This document shows positions 1 through 8,045 of a stretch of DNA of 19,517 bases, piece by piece. The stretch's first letter is position 1. Each line of letters opens with the position of its first letter. A program made the position numbers and the translations under genes. This stretch comes from Kiritimatiellales bacterium (lineage in GTDB: Bacteria; Verrucomicrobiota; Kiritimatiellia; Kiritimatiellales; Pontiellaceae). Under the pieces are notes generated by a model, which worked only from the letters and a program-made list of their open reading frames with translations, was not told the origin of the DNA and made no database searches. Where the stretch lies: positions 1 through 19,517 of the forward strand of contig JAIPIO010000022.1 of the NCBI GenBank assembly GCA_021734595.1, given 5' to 3'.

Positions 1-2
1 AG

Positions 3-554
3 GAGTATCTCAAGTCTATCCAGCGCAGCGGATTCGGTCCGGCGCATTTTTCGGTATGGCGCTACAATGCGGACGGGTCGGATAATCCCGGCTTTATCCT
101 GAACCAGCCGAAGACCAAGGGCGCAACCATCCTTATCGGTCGCAACAACATCGGTTGCGGTTCCAGCCGTGAGCATGCGGTATGGGCCGTTGCGCAGCAG
201 GGCTTCAAGGTAGTGATTGCCCCGGCTGAAGGCGAGGTGCCGGGGTTTGCCGACATCTTCCGCAACAACTGCGCGAAAAACGGGGTGTTGACGATCCAGT
301 TGAACAGCACGCAGGTGGATGAAATATTCGCTATGGCGGAAAATGATGAGCCCTTGAGCGCCACGGTCAGTCTTGAAGATCAAACGGTGATTTTCCAGCC
401 GGCTGGAGGCGACAAGAAATTTGATTTCGAAGTCGATCCCAGCGTGAAGGAAAAGCTGTTGATGGGGCTGGACGACATCGCTGAATCGCTTCTGTTTGAA
501 GGCGAAATCGGCACTTTCGAAACAGGTCACGACAATCAATTGCTAAATGCCTGA
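3..554 (+). CDS. leuD: 3-isopropylmalate dehydratase small subunit (5' end outside window)
   Basis: Small subunit of isopropylmalate isomerase, which with LeuC interconverts 2- and 3-isopropylmalate in cytoplasmic leucine synthesis. The frame is open from the window edge, and 183 residues are visible. They begin EYLKSIQRSGFG, which in the family follows the NVDTDQIIP stretch, so about 25-30 N-terminal residues are missing. The hallmark GRNNIGCGSSREHAVWA (family pattern GRNFGCGSSREHA) spans bases 138-188 and is followed by the swivelling-domain segment VVIAPAEGEVPGFADIFRNNC. The in-frame ATG at 213 is internal and not the start. leuC probably lies just upstream, as is usual. A strong terminator follows 35 bases after the stop. 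The identification is secure; only the true start is unknown. Confidence 0.96.
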   Translation, partial: EYLKSIQRSGFGPAHFSVWRYNADGSDNPGFILNQPKTKGATILIGRNNIGCGSSREHAVWAVAQQGFKVVIAPAEGEVPGFADIFRNNCAKNGVLTIQLNSTQVDEIFAMAENDEPLSATVSLEDQTVIFQPAGGDKKFDFEVDPSVKEKLLMGLDDIAESLLFEGEIGTFETGHDNQLLNA

Positions 555-564
555 CCTTCGCACT

Positions 565-579
565 TTCCAAGCATTGGAA
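565..579. repeat. TTCCA-N5-TGGAA palindrome, copy 1 (paired)
   Basis: TTCCAAGCATTGGAA, extended by one more pair on each side. It lies between leuD and alr, with its start exactly 32 bases before the start of the next copy (597-611), which is the core of the terminator. Confidence 0.8.
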
Positions 580-589
580 AACGGGGTAC

Positions 590-619
590 AAAAAGCTTCC
601 AGACTCTGGAAGCTTTTTT
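590..619 (+). terminator. Intrinsic terminator after leuD
   Basis: A perfect 12-bp stem (590-601 with 607-618) encloses the 5-base loop GACTC and ends in six T (614-619). The five A on the 5' arm would make it work in both directions. Its core, 597-611, is one exact copy of the dispersed TTCCA-N5-TGGAA palindrome. The T run ends only three bases before the alr start codon, and the 3' arm contains the only Shine-Dalgarno-like sequence for alr (GGAAG, 608-612). Confidence 0.9.
597..611. repeat. TTCCA-N5-TGGAA palindrome, copy 2 (in terminator)
   Basis: TTCCAGACTCTGGAA. The arms are extended by AAAAAGC/GCTTTTT to make the leuD terminator. It pairs with the copy at 565-579. Confidence 0.8.
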
Positions 620-622
620 CGT

Positions 623-1759
623 ATGAAGAACTATCTAACAGCATCGGTTTCAGCATCCGCAGTGCGCCATAATATCGGCGTGCTGCGCGGGTTGGTTGCG
701 CCCGGGGTCAAAATATGTCTGGTGGTAAAGGACAACTGCTACGGCCACGGGTTGGATGTCCTCTACCCGGTTTTATCGGAAAAACTGGACGGCTTTGCCG
801 TGGCATCCCCGGTCGAGGCGCTGGAACTGCGCGGCAAGGGTTATGACGGATTTATCCTCTGCTTCCTTTCCGCCTATTTCGATGACTTCGACATTCAGGA
901 CGAACTGGTTGAAAAAGGAATTACCCAGACAGTCATGTCTGCGTCAGCGTTGGAATCGATCCAGGCGGCGGCGAAGCGAACCGGAAAAACCGCACAGGTG
1001 CACCTTAAGGTAGACACCGGCATGGGGCGACTAGGTGTTCCGGCTAATCAGGCAACGAAACTGCTCGAAGCGGCAACGGCGGCAGAGGGCGTTGAACCAA
1101 TCGGTATCTACACCCATTTCGCGACTGCTGGTGAAGAGGATAAGACCGCGGCTTTCCAACAGTTGGAACTTTTCAATAACGTTCTTCTCGAAGCGGAGCG
1201 AAGACCCCGTCCTTTCGGGGCAACCTCTGGAACTTTGGTACGTCATGCCGCCAACTCCGCCGCAACCATCGATCTTCCTCAAACCCATTTCGACATGGTG
1301 CGTCCCGGCATCGCCATTTATGGCTGCCACCCGTCCGCCGACGTGAGCCGCATCGGGCTAAAGCCCTGCATGGAGGTCTCTGCCAAACTGATTGCCACCA
1401 AGCATATTCGAAAGGGCGGGCGCAGCGGCTACGGGCTGACCTATGAATACACGCGCGACAGTCGCGTCGGCATTGTGCCCGTCGGCTACGGCGACGGTTA
1501 TTTGCGGAGCTTCTCAAACTCGGCGGTCGTGCGGATCGGCAAAGCTGAAGCGTTGGTGTGTGGGCGCGTCTCGATGGACCAGATCACGGTTGATCTGACC
1601 GACATCCCCGATGCGCGGGTGGGGGATAAGGTGGAAGTGGTTTCCGCCGATCCCGCCGCACCCAACAGCGTCGAGAACCTCGCCCGGCTGGCCGGCACCA
1701 TTCCCTACGAAATCACCTGCGGGCTCGGAAGCTATATCCATCATGTATTGGTGGATTAA
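623..1759 (+). CDS. alr: Alanine racemase
   Basis: PLP-dependent racemase that makes D-alanine for peptidoglycan. The 378 residues are typical of the family. Visible signatures are the PLP-lysine motif VVKDNCYGHG (Lys36), HLKVDTGMGRLG, the VRPGIAIYG phosphate and substrate region, SGYGLTYEY carrying the second catalytic tyrosine, VGYGDGYLR, and GRVSMDQ near the active-site entrance. The start at 623 fits the usual N-terminus (AVRHNIGVLR). Its only ribosome-site candidate is GGAAG at 608-612, inside the 3' arm of the leuD terminator, so translation may depend on whether that hairpin forms. An exact TTCCA-N5-TGGAA palindrome lies inside the gene at 1154-1168. The stop is one base before the likely start of the next gene, so the two are probably co-transcribed. 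Confidence 0.97.
   Translation: MKNYLTASVSASAVRHNIGVLRGLVAPGVKICLVVKDNCYGHGLDVLYPVLSEKLDGFAVASPVEALELRGKGYDGFILCFLSAYFDDFDIQDELVEKGITQTVMSASALESIQAAAKRTGKTAQVHLKVDTGMGRLGVPANQATKLLEAATAAEGVEPIGIYTHFATAGEEDKTAAFQQLELFNNVLLEAERRPRPFGATSGTLVRHAANSAATIDLPQTHFDMVRPGIAIYGCHPSADVSRIGLKPCMEVSAKLIATKHIRKGGRSGYGLTYEYTRDSRVGIVPVGYGDGYLRSFSNSAVVRIGKAEALVCGRVSMDQITVDLTDIPDARVGDKVEVVSADPAAPNSVENLARLAGTIPYEITCGLGSYIHHVLVD
1154..1168. repeat. TTCCA-N5-TGGAA palindrome, copy 3 (inside alr)
   Basis: TTCCAACAGTTGGAA, read in frame as F-Q-Q-L-E. It shows that the motif is tolerated within coding sequence. Confidence 0.7.
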
Positions 1760-1760
1760 C

Positions 1761-4106
1761 ATGGGAATGTCTATGAGCGCAAAGGTCATGCTGATCGGGG
1801 CGGTTGTTATTGGCTGTGTGTCGCTGGGGGCAGTCGCTGCGGGCGAATCGAATCGAAACTACACCTATATCTATTTTGAAAACGGGTATCCCACCCGGGT
1901 CCGCGGCAATCGGCGTCCACCGGACATGGACAATATCCTGGCCCGTGAGAATCCCGATCTGGTCATCCAGACAGGCTTCTACAGCCTGCGGATGGATTGC
2001 GACACCATGCAGCTCTCAGGTTACGATGTCTTGCAGGGTTCGGACTACATCACGGCGTTGAACGAGGATGTGACGAAGTTTTCGCCTGCAAAGCTTTCGC
2101 TACGCATTGATAAGGACGGCGTTGGGTATACCTGCACGTCGGGGATTGTCCAGGATAAGAAAAAGCAGTACGTGCGGCTGATTGAGAGTGGACGGTTTGT
2201 CCAGCGCTTCGACCATATGGGTTTGGTATTTACGGCGGCAAACGGGGATGTGCTCGAAAAGGCTGGTCGGCTGGAAGTGACGGCATGGCCCGACCATGTG
2301 GTCTTCAATCTGGATTTTACCGGTGTTGAAGGGGTGACCAAGGCCGGGATTCAGCTGATTTCGCCTGCGGGAAAAATACATCGGTCCGCAGTGATCGGCA
2401 ATCAGGCGCTTCTCGCACTTCAGCCCCATCTGGACCGTACATACGAACCCTTGGATGGCACGGGCATCAAGTGCGTTTTCGATCGGGAAGAGTTCGGGTT
2501 GCGTTTCGATCTTCCGATTGATGAAGTAAAGTTTCCCTCCGATACAAACCGGGTGGATGAATTTGTGATCGAAGTCAGAAATCCATCGAAGGAGGCACGC
2601 AACATTCCGCTGATCTTCAACGAAATAAAACCGCAGGCGATCACGGGCACAAGCATGGTGCTGTGCGAGTCCGACGGTCGCCCTGCCGGGATCCCCGTTC
2701 AGGTTTCAAAAAACTGGCACCGGAAACCGGATCAACGCATCACGCATGAAGGCCCATGGTTGCGCGGTTATGCAATGGTGCCATTGGCGGCGGGCGAGAC
2801 GAAACGGTTTCGCCTGCGGGTGGTCACCGGCTATTGGGGCGGCGTGGCGGCGGTTTCCTATTCCCAGCTTTGCGTGATTGGCTATGCCGGAAACTGGAAG
2901 TGGGACGAAAGCGCACTCGGTTGCTGGGGCGAGTCGATGTGCTACGACCCGACCCAGCATCTCGGTTCGTCGTTCATAGCCGATGTGCGACCCGCGTTCA
3001 CCATTAGTAAAAACGGCCGCACCCATGAATGGACGGAAAACGTGGGCGGCGGCGACTTCCTCATTTACTTCGACAGCAGCAACACATACCGCTGGACGAA
3101 GCGGCTGAAGACCGCCTATCGCTGGACGGGGCCGAACATGACGGAGGTGCTTTATTCCGGGGTAACGGACAATGAGAAAATCCGGTTCAACTATCGGATC
3201 CGGTCGGTGCGGACGGCGGACTACCATCGCCGGTTCCACGCTTTTAAGTATGAATTTCTGCAGGATGTGGTTTCGCCCGAACGGCTGGTCTTCCATCAGA
3301 TGGCGGCCGACTACTACAGTTCCGTAGAGTTCGACCGCCACTATATCGGCGATCAAAACGGCCTGCGATCAACCCATGCCCACGAAACGGACATGAAAGG
3401 GTACGCGGGGTCGCCGATCCCCTTTGATCATTCATGGTTGGCCATTGACGACACGGTCGGCGGAGGTGATGCTGCCAAGGCGCGTCGGGGAATCCTGTCT
3501 CTGTCGTCAACGCTCAACGGCAAGGCATTCGCGTCCTGTCTGCATCGCTACAGTCCGGGAAAAGGACGAGAGCTTTTTGACCTGAGTTCGGATTCGGTGT
3601 GCCGATCTTATTCGGCCGGGGATGTGGTGGCCGGCGAGCTGGAAGTTGTGTTGCCGCCGAAATCTATCGAGGTTTATTGGGGGACAGATCGCGAGTTTAC
3701 GAAGCGACTGAAAACCTATGGAACGAATGCTTGGCAGGCTGTCGCCGACGAATATCGGCATAACAGCCGGTTAAGCGTCACCATGCATAAGGGGACGTTG
3801 CGGGAAAACTATCCCGTGGAAATCCAGGCCGCACAGGACGATGGAGCGGTGTTTGCCGACTTTACCATCAATCGCGGTGGCATTGGCCATGTGCCGGTGG
3901 TTCTACAAGGAGCGCCCATCGGCAGCGCCTTGAGCGTTGAGCGCCACCTGACCGGGAAATGGGTTCCCCTGGGACCCGAAGCCTACTATCAAGGAATCCG
4001 CAACGCGCAAGGAAAACTCGATTGCGTATTCAACATTGACCGTCCATCCAGCGACTTGAACCGCAGTTGGCGGATACGGATCCTCAAAACTGCTCTCACT
4101 GAGTGA
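1761..4106 (+). CDS. Large secreted protein of unknown family, beside a sulfatase
   Basis: I do not recognise the family. A 781-residue product starts with a secretion signal: hydrophobic residues about 9-27, ending AVAAG. V-I-G-C at 16-19 fits a lipobox, so a lipoprotein is possible. The rest is soluble, rich in predicted beta strand and aromatic residues (many W, Y and F), with no transmembrane segment and no hydrolase motif I can name. Of the three near starts (1761, 1767, 1773), 1761 is chosen because GGTGGA (1750-1755) sits five bases upstream and the alr stop is one base away. GGGA before 1773 keeps that start possible. The sulfatase gene follows after about 100 bases in the same direction, which suggests a role in handling sulfated polysaccharide outside the cytoplasm. 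That is inference from context only; a new glycoside hydrolase, lyase or carbohydrate-binding protein would all fit. Confidence 0.85.
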   Translation: MGMSMSAKVMLIGAVVIGCVSLGAVAAGESNRNYTYIYFENGYPTRVRGNRRPPDMDNILARENPDLVIQTGFYSLRMDCDTMQLSGYDVLQGSDYITALNEDVTKFSPAKLSLRIDKDGVGYTCTSGIVQDKKKQYVRLIESGRFVQRFDHMGLVFTAANGDVLEKAGRLEVTAWPDHVVFNLDFTGVEGVTKAGIQLISPAGKIHRSAVIGNQALLALQPHLDRTYEPLDGTGIKCVFDREEFGLRFDLPIDEVKFPSDTNRVDEFVIEVRNPSKEARNIPLIFNEIKPQAITGTSMVLCESDGRPAGIPVQVSKNWHRKPDQRITHEGPWLRGYAMVPLAAGETKRFRLRVVTGYWGGVAAVSYSQLCVIGYAGNWKWDESALGCWGESMCYDPTQHLGSSFIADVRPAFTISKNGRTHEWTENVGGGDFLIYFDSSNTYRWTKRLKTAYRWTGPNMTEVLYSGVTDNEKIRFNYRIRSVRTADYHRRFHAFKYEFLQDVVSPERLVFHQMAADYYSSVEFDRHYIGDQNGLRSTHAHETDMKGYAGSPIPFDHSWLAIDDTVGGGDAAKARRGILSLSSTLNGKAFASCLHRYSPGKGRELFDLSSDSVCRSYSAGDVVAGELEVVLPPKSIEVYWGTDREFTKRLKTYGTNAWQAVADEYRHNSRLSVTMHKGTLRENYPVEIQAAQDDGAVFADFTINRGGIGHVPVVLQGAPIGSALSVERHLTGKWVPLGPEAYYQGIRNAQGKLDCVFNIDRPSSDLNRSWRIRILKTALTE

Positions 4107-4120
4107 AAGGCGAGGGCGGC

Positions 4121-4135
4121 TTCCAGGGATTGGAA
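4121..4135. repeat. TTCCA-N5-TGGAA palindrome, copy 4 (paired)
   Basis: TTCCAGGGATTGGAA, 14 bases after the stop of the unknown secreted gene. Its start is 32 bases before the copy at 4153-4167, the same distance as the leuD-alr pair. Confidence 0.8.
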
Positions 4136-4153
4136 ATCCGTCAGCCGACGGAT
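4136..4153. repeat. Hairpin between two palindromes
   Basis: A perfect 7-bp inverted repeat, ATCCGTC (4136-4142) and GACGGAT (4147-4153), with loop AGCC. It exactly fills the space between the two TTCCA-N5-TGGAA copies, sharing its last T with the second copy, so the intergenic region can fold into three consecutive hairpins. No T run follows, so it is not a classical terminator. Confidence 0.65.
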
Positions 4154-4167
4154 TCCAATGGTTGGAA
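4153..4167. repeat. TTCCA-N5-TGGAA palindrome, copy 5 (paired)
   Basis: TTCCAATGGTTGGAA, identical in all 15 bases, loop included, to the copy at 18097-18111. It lies 45 bases before the sulfatase start. Confidence 0.8.
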
Positions 4168-4212
4168 CCGCAGGTTGCGGCGGGGCGGCGCAGAGCGATA
4201 AAAAGGAGTGCG

Positions 4213-6087
4213 ATGAATATACGATGGCTTAAAGGGTTGGTTGCCGTTGCGACGGTGCTGTTTGTTTGCGGACCGGCAACCGAAGGACGAACGGATGATG
4301 GGCGACCGGACAAGCCCAATGTAGTGCTGATTCTGGCGGATGATCTGGGCTGGCAGGATGTAAAGTGCTACGATATTGACGAGCCTTCATCCTACGAGAC
4401 GCCCAATATCGACCAGTTGGCCAGAGAGGGCGTCAAGTTTTGGCAGGCCTATTCACCCGCACCGACATGCGCCCCGTCAAGAGGATCCATCCTGGCGGGC
4501 AAGCATCCGGCCCGGCTGCAGCGGACGCACGTGGTGGGCGGCGCACCTCCGATACCCCAAAGTGAAAAGGCATGGCCTGTCATCTCCCCTTGGTACAGTG
4601 GCCGGCTGCCGGTGAAAGAGATCATAATACCGGAGGCCTTGAAGGCAAACGGCTACGTGTCGGGGCATGTGGGCAAGTGGCACATTGCAATTAATCATCA
4701 TGCGTTTCCTCAACCAAAAGATCACGGATTCGATTGTTCCGAATCGAATCTCGGTGTGACCCGAAAGATGACACCCCACCGACTGGCCGGGTTTGCGACC
4801 ACGGCAAAGAATGATCCGTTCCGGCTGGATGAAAATGGATTTCCCTGTGACCAGAACAATATCGATGCCCTGGAGTTTATTCAGCAATCCAAGGATAAAC
4901 CCTTTTTTCTCTATTATGCCACATGGCTCGTGCATGCGCCCATTCAGTCGCGGAGTGAAGCCCTGTTTAGGAAATATTGCGCAAAAATGGGTGTGCCGTA
5001 TCCGAAAGATCCCAAGGTTTGGAATGTCAAGGGTCAGAACAATCCATACTACGCCGCCATGGTGGAAATGCTGGATTATTACGTGGGACAGGTTCTTGGA
5101 TATCTGAAAACCACCGGGGATCCCAGATGGCCGGGACACAGGCTCGTTGAAAATACCTATATCATTTTTACTTCGGACAATGGCGGGATGGAGGAACATC
5201 CCGGCGAGATCATTACCGATAACTATCCGTTGGACAAAGGCAAGATCCACGCCAAGGAAGGCGGCATACGCGTGCCTTTGATTATTACCGGGCCCGGGAT
5301 CCCGGTGGCTCAGGAATCCAATGTGATGGTGAACGGAATGGATTTTTATCCCACCATCCTAAGTTGGACCGGCACGGACCGTCCCGGGGCGCAGCTCCTT
5401 GACGGGGCCGATTTGTCCCGGCTGTTGAGCCAGAATCCGCAGGATCAAAACCTGGTGGTGGATGCGGATGGCAAGGTGCGCGATAGCATGATGCACCATT
5501 TCCCCAACAGTGCGTCAATGCACTCAACCCTGCGAGTTGGCGATTATAAAGTGATCCGCAACTTCAACCCTACCCGGGTGCCATTGGAGCTGTATCGATT
5601 GTATAAAAATGGTACCCGGCGCGTGGATATCGAAGAGATGAAAAACCTGGCGGGCGCCATGCCTGAAAAAGCCCGGCAAATGGATCGGCTCCTCCAGGAA
5701 AAACTTGAAGAAATGGATGCCGGTTTCCCGTACTTGAACCCCTACTGTAGTACCCGTCTGGCCCACAAAGAGGGTGCCTGCAAAGTCCTGGCGCATGGTC
5801 GGCAAGACAGAGAGGTCTGGCTTACGTATGGGGAGCAGGGAAATAAAGTTGTCAGAGCAGATCTGTTGTATACCACCACCGGCGGTCAGAAATATGAGGA
5901 GTGGTATCGCGCAGCGGCCAATATCGAAGAAGGCAGCAAGGTAAGTGCCGTGTTGCCCGAGGGCACCACGCATTACCTATTCAATCTGATCGATGAACAT
6001 AAATTTCTGGTTAGTCACCCACGAATGGGCGGCATGAATGATTATAAGCACGGGAATTATTCAACCCGGGCTTTTGCTGTGGAGTAA
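4213..6087 (+). CDS. Secreted sulfatase, formylglycine (S1) type
   Basis: Hydrolyses a sulfate ester, probably on a polysaccharide, outside the cytoplasm. The 624 residues begin with a signal peptide (hydrophobic 6-22, cleavage near ATEG, residue 25). The family order is clear: metal ligands in LILADDLGW (39-47, Asp43 and Asp44), formylglycine motif C-A-P-S-R (Cys86, base 4468), HVGKWH, TSDNGG, and KEGGIRVPLIITGPG. About 100 extra residues at the C-terminus look beta-rich. The Cys form of the motif is compatible with anaerobic or aerobic maturation by an enzyme not in this window. The start is 4213, with AAGGAG at 4203-4208; the frame is open back to 4162, but those residues would precede the signal peptide. 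It follows the unknown secreted gene and probably works with it. The substrate cannot be read from the sequence. Confidence 0.96.
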   Translation: MNIRWLKGLVAVATVLFVCGPATEGRTDDGRPDKPNVVLILADDLGWQDVKCYDIDEPSSYETPNIDQLAREGVKFWQAYSPAPTCAPSRGSILAGKHPARLQRTHVVGGAPPIPQSEKAWPVISPWYSGRLPVKEIIIPEALKANGYVSGHVGKWHIAINHHAFPQPKDHGFDCSESNLGVTRKMTPHRLAGFATTAKNDPFRLDENGFPCDQNNIDALEFIQQSKDKPFFLYYATWLVHAPIQSRSEALFRKYCAKMGVPYPKDPKVWNVKGQNNPYYAAMVEMLDYYVGQVLGYLKTTGDPRWPGHRLVENTYIIFTSDNGGMEEHPGEIITDNYPLDKGKIHAKEGGIRVPLIITGPGIPVAQESNVMVNGMDFYPTILSWTGTDRPGAQLLDGADLSRLLSQNPQDQNLVVDADGKVRDSMMHHFPNSASMHSTLRVGDYKVIRNFNPTRVPLELYRLYKNGTRRVDIEEMKNLAGAMPEKARQMDRLLQEKLEEMDAGFPYLNPYCSTRLAHKEGACKVLAHGRQDREVWLTYGEQGNKVVRADLLYTTTGGQKYEEWYRAAANIEEGSKVSAVLPEGTTHYLFNLIDEHKFLVSHPRMGGMNDYKHGNYSTRAFAVE

Positions 6088-6141
6088 TGTTGTGGAAGTT
6101 CACGGCGACTGGATATAATCCCAATCTCGCGTTTCCATCCT

Positions 6142-7176
6142 TCAATTGATCAGAACTGATTTTCCAGTGCCTGGAACCACTTCACCGATGACGCTGGCGC
6201 GCTGCTTGTTCGCCTTGAGAATTTTCAGGGTTTCATCAACATCCTTTTTGCCGACCATCAGCACGTAGCCGATGCCCATGTTGAACACGCGGTACATTTC
6301 CTCGTGGTCGACTTTCCCTTCGTCTTCGATGAATTGGAAGATAGGCGGGATTTTCCAGGCGGCACGGTTAAACTGCGCATCGACGTTTTTGGGCAGGACG
6401 CGCGGTACGTTGTCGTAGAGCCCGCCGCCGGTGATATGTGCCATGCCGTGCACGTCGATCTTGTCCATCAGCTTCATGACGGGATTTAGGAAGCTCTGGT
6501 GGATGGCCAGCAGGGCTTTCTCAAAGGTGGTCCTGGTGCCGGGCACGAGGTCGGAGAGTTTCTTTCCGGCGGTCTCGAAGATGACCTTGCGCGCCAGCGA
6601 GTATCCGTTGGTCTGCAGGCCGGTGGAGGGCAGGCCGATCAGGACGTCGCCCTTCTTGATTTTCTTTCCGGTGATGAGTTTTTTTCGTTCGACGGTACCG
6701 ACAATGCAGCCGACAAGGTCGTATTCGCCGTTGGGATAGAGGCCGGGCATTTCCGCCGTTTCTCCACCGAGTAGCGCCGTGCCGTTTTCCTTGCAGGCTT
6801 TGCAAAAGCCGCTGACGACATCTTCGAATACCTTGGGTTCGAGTGCGGCCGCACCGAGATAGTCCATGAAGAAGAGGGGGCGCGCGCCCTGCACGAGAAT
6901 ATCGTTCACGCAATGGTTGACCAAATCCTGCCCAACCGTGTTGTGCTTGTTGGCCATGTTGGCCACCTTCAGTTTGGTGCCGACGCCGTCGACGCTGCTG
7001 ACGAGCAGGCTGTCCTTGCCGGGCGATTTGAACAGTCCGCCGAACGAGCCGATTTCGCTGACCACGCCGGGGGTGTTCGTGGCTTTCACCTTCTTGCCAA
7101 TCCGCTTGAGCGAATTCATCATTACATCAATATCAACCCCTGCCTGGGCGTAAGCGGATTTTTTCTTTTTGGCCAT
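6142..7176 (-). CDS. purM: Phosphoribosylformylglycinamidine cyclo-ligase (AIR synthetase)
   Basis: Fifth step of purine synthesis: ATP-dependent ring closure of FGAM to aminoimidazole ribonucleotide in the cytoplasm. Its 344 residues are the normal length. Family signatures are YAQAGVDID near the N-terminus, SSVDGVGTK (60-68), GQDLVNHCVNDI (82-93), LLGGETAEMPG (135-145), STGLQTNGYSLAR and AHITGGGLYDNVPRVLP. The start has a GAGG ribosome site about nine bases upstream that overlaps the end of the preceding nif3-like gene, with a 14-base gap, so the two are co-transcribed. The C-terminal codons for V-P-G-T-G-K contain an exact TTCCA-N5-TGGAA palindrome (6162-6176). It converges with the sulfatase gene, and no classical terminator is visible in the 54 bases between them. 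Confidence 0.97.
   Translation of the reverse strand: MAKKKKSAYAQAGVDIDVMMNSLKRIGKKVKATNTPGVVSEIGSFGGLFKSPGKDSLLVSSVDGVGTKLKVANMANKHNTVGQDLVNHCVNDILVQGARPLFFMDYLGAAALEPKVFEDVVSGFCKACKENGTALLGGETAEMPGLYPNGEYDLVGCIVGTVERKKLITGKKIKKGDVLIGLPSTGLQTNGYSLARKVIFETAGKKLSDLVPGTRTTFEKALLAIHQSFLNPVMKLMDKIDVHGMAHITGGGLYDNVPRVLPKNVDAQFNRAAWKIPPIFQFIEDEGKVDHEEMYRVFNMGIGYVLMVGKKDVDETLKILKANKQRASVIGEVVPGTGKSVLIN
6162..6176. repeat. TTCCA-N5-TGGAA palindrome, copy 6 (end of purM)
   Basis: TTCCAGTGCCTGGAA inside the last 12 codons of purM, 21 bases from the stop. It lies 75 bases past the sulfatase stop, so it could form a hairpin at the ends of both convergent transcripts. Confidence 0.7.
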
Positions 7177-7190
7177 TTATTCGATCCTCT

Positions 7191-7982
7191 TCAGTTAAAT
7201 TTGATTGGGTCAGAATCCATTTCAGACACGCAGATGTCAATACTGTTGCCGAATGCTTTACGCAGAATCTTTCCAAAGATTGGAAGATAGCCGCGCTCGG
7301 TGTTGGTGTGTTCGCAGAGGATGACGTGCGAGCCGTTGAGGGTGGCGGCCAGCACGTTATGGTGGCTCATCTCACCGGTCAGATAGCAGTCGGCTTGGAT
7401 GCCCTCGAACGCATCCGTGCCGGCGCCGGCGCAGAGGGCGACGGTTTTAATCGGCGTATTTTGAGCTGTGACGGCTATCCGCAGAGTTGCGAGCCCGAGG
7501 TGATGCTTGATGCGTTGCGTGAGAGTTTTGAGTTTTACGGGCCTTTTTAGATCCACCAACCGGCCTTGCCCGGCGTCGGAGTTCTCCAGGGGTTGGAGGA
7601 CGGAAACCTCGCCCTCGCCGACGCCATCGGCCAGCCAGTCATTCACTCCGCCGATGACCGCGTCCAGCGCGGTGTGTGGGGAATAGACCGCGATGTTTTT
7701 CTGGATCAGCTTCATTACCGTCCGGTCGTAGGCATTTTCCGCGTCCAATCGGCTGGCCGGACGGAACAGGATGGGGTGGTAAGCGATAATCAGGTCGGTT
7801 TTGGCCGCGATGGCTTCGTCGGCGACGGCTTCCGTCAGGTCGATGGTTAGCAGGATCTTCTTCACCGTGCGCGGGCGCAACGGATTGATCAGCAGCCCGA
7901 CGTTGTCCCATTCCTCTGCCATACATAGCGGCGCGATCTCTTCCAATGCCTGGATAATGTTCTGTAGTTTCATGGTAATCAT
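7191..7982 (-). CDS. Nif3-like dinuclear metal centre protein
   Basis: Member of the Nif3/YbgI/YqfO family (often labelled GTP cyclohydrolase I type 2), which form ring-shaped hexamers with a two-metal site; the physiological role is not settled. The 263 residues fit the short single-domain form. Visible signatures are EEWDNVGLLI (about 23-32), the metal-ligand segments YHPILF and SPHTALDAV, GEMSHHNVLAA, and HTNTERGYLP near the C-terminus. Two starts are possible, 7982 (MITM) and 7973 (MKLQ); neither has a clear ribosome site, and 7973 matches family N-termini a little better. It is first in a two-gene unit with purM and divergent from the glycosyltransferase operon across 63 bases. It contains one exact TTCCA-N5-TGGAA copy (7271-7285) and close variants at 7584-7598 and 7941-7955. 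Confidence 0.94.
   Translation of the reverse strand: MITMKLQNIIQALEEIAPLCMAEEWDNVGLLINPLRPRTVKKILLTIDLTEAVADEAIAAKTDLIIAYHPILFRPASRLDAENAYDRTVMKLIQKNIAVYSPHTALDAVIGGVNDWLADGVGEGEVSVLQPLENSDAGQGRLVDLKRPVKLKTLTQRIKHHLGLATLRIAVTAQNTPIKTVALCAGAGTDAFEGIQADCYLTGEMSHHNVLAATLNGSHVILCEHTNTERGYLPIFGKILRKAFGNSIDICVSEMDSDPIKFN
7271..7285. repeat. TTCCA-N5-TGGAA palindrome, copy 7 (inside nif3-like gene)
   Basis: TTCCAAAGATTGGAA, read on the minus strand within codons for P-I-F-G-K. A variant with both outer bases changed together, CTCCAGGGGTTGGAG (7584-7598), keeps the pairing. A one-mismatch variant is at 7941-7955. Confidence 0.7.
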
Positions 7983-8045
7983 GTTAGCGGCGGGGCGAAC
8001 AAAGACAAAATAATTCGATATTTTTGTGGCCGGGGTTGTGTCCGG

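Noticed and set aside
394..407. Perfect palindrome TCCAGCCGGCTGGA in leuD
   Set aside because: It resembles the dispersed motif but has a 6-base centre and different ends; a single case is expected occasionally in GC-rich coding DNA.
1611..1760. N-terminal extension of the 781-residue protein
   Set aside because: The first 50 codons overlap alr in another frame and would bury the signal peptide; start moved to 1761.
2706..3356. Minus-strand open frame of 216 codons
   Set aside because: Antisense to the unknown secreted gene, which has a signal peptide and ends in context; the antisense product has none.
4477..5250. Minus-strand open frame of 257 codons
   Set aside because: Antisense to the sulfatase catalytic domain; no recognisable features.
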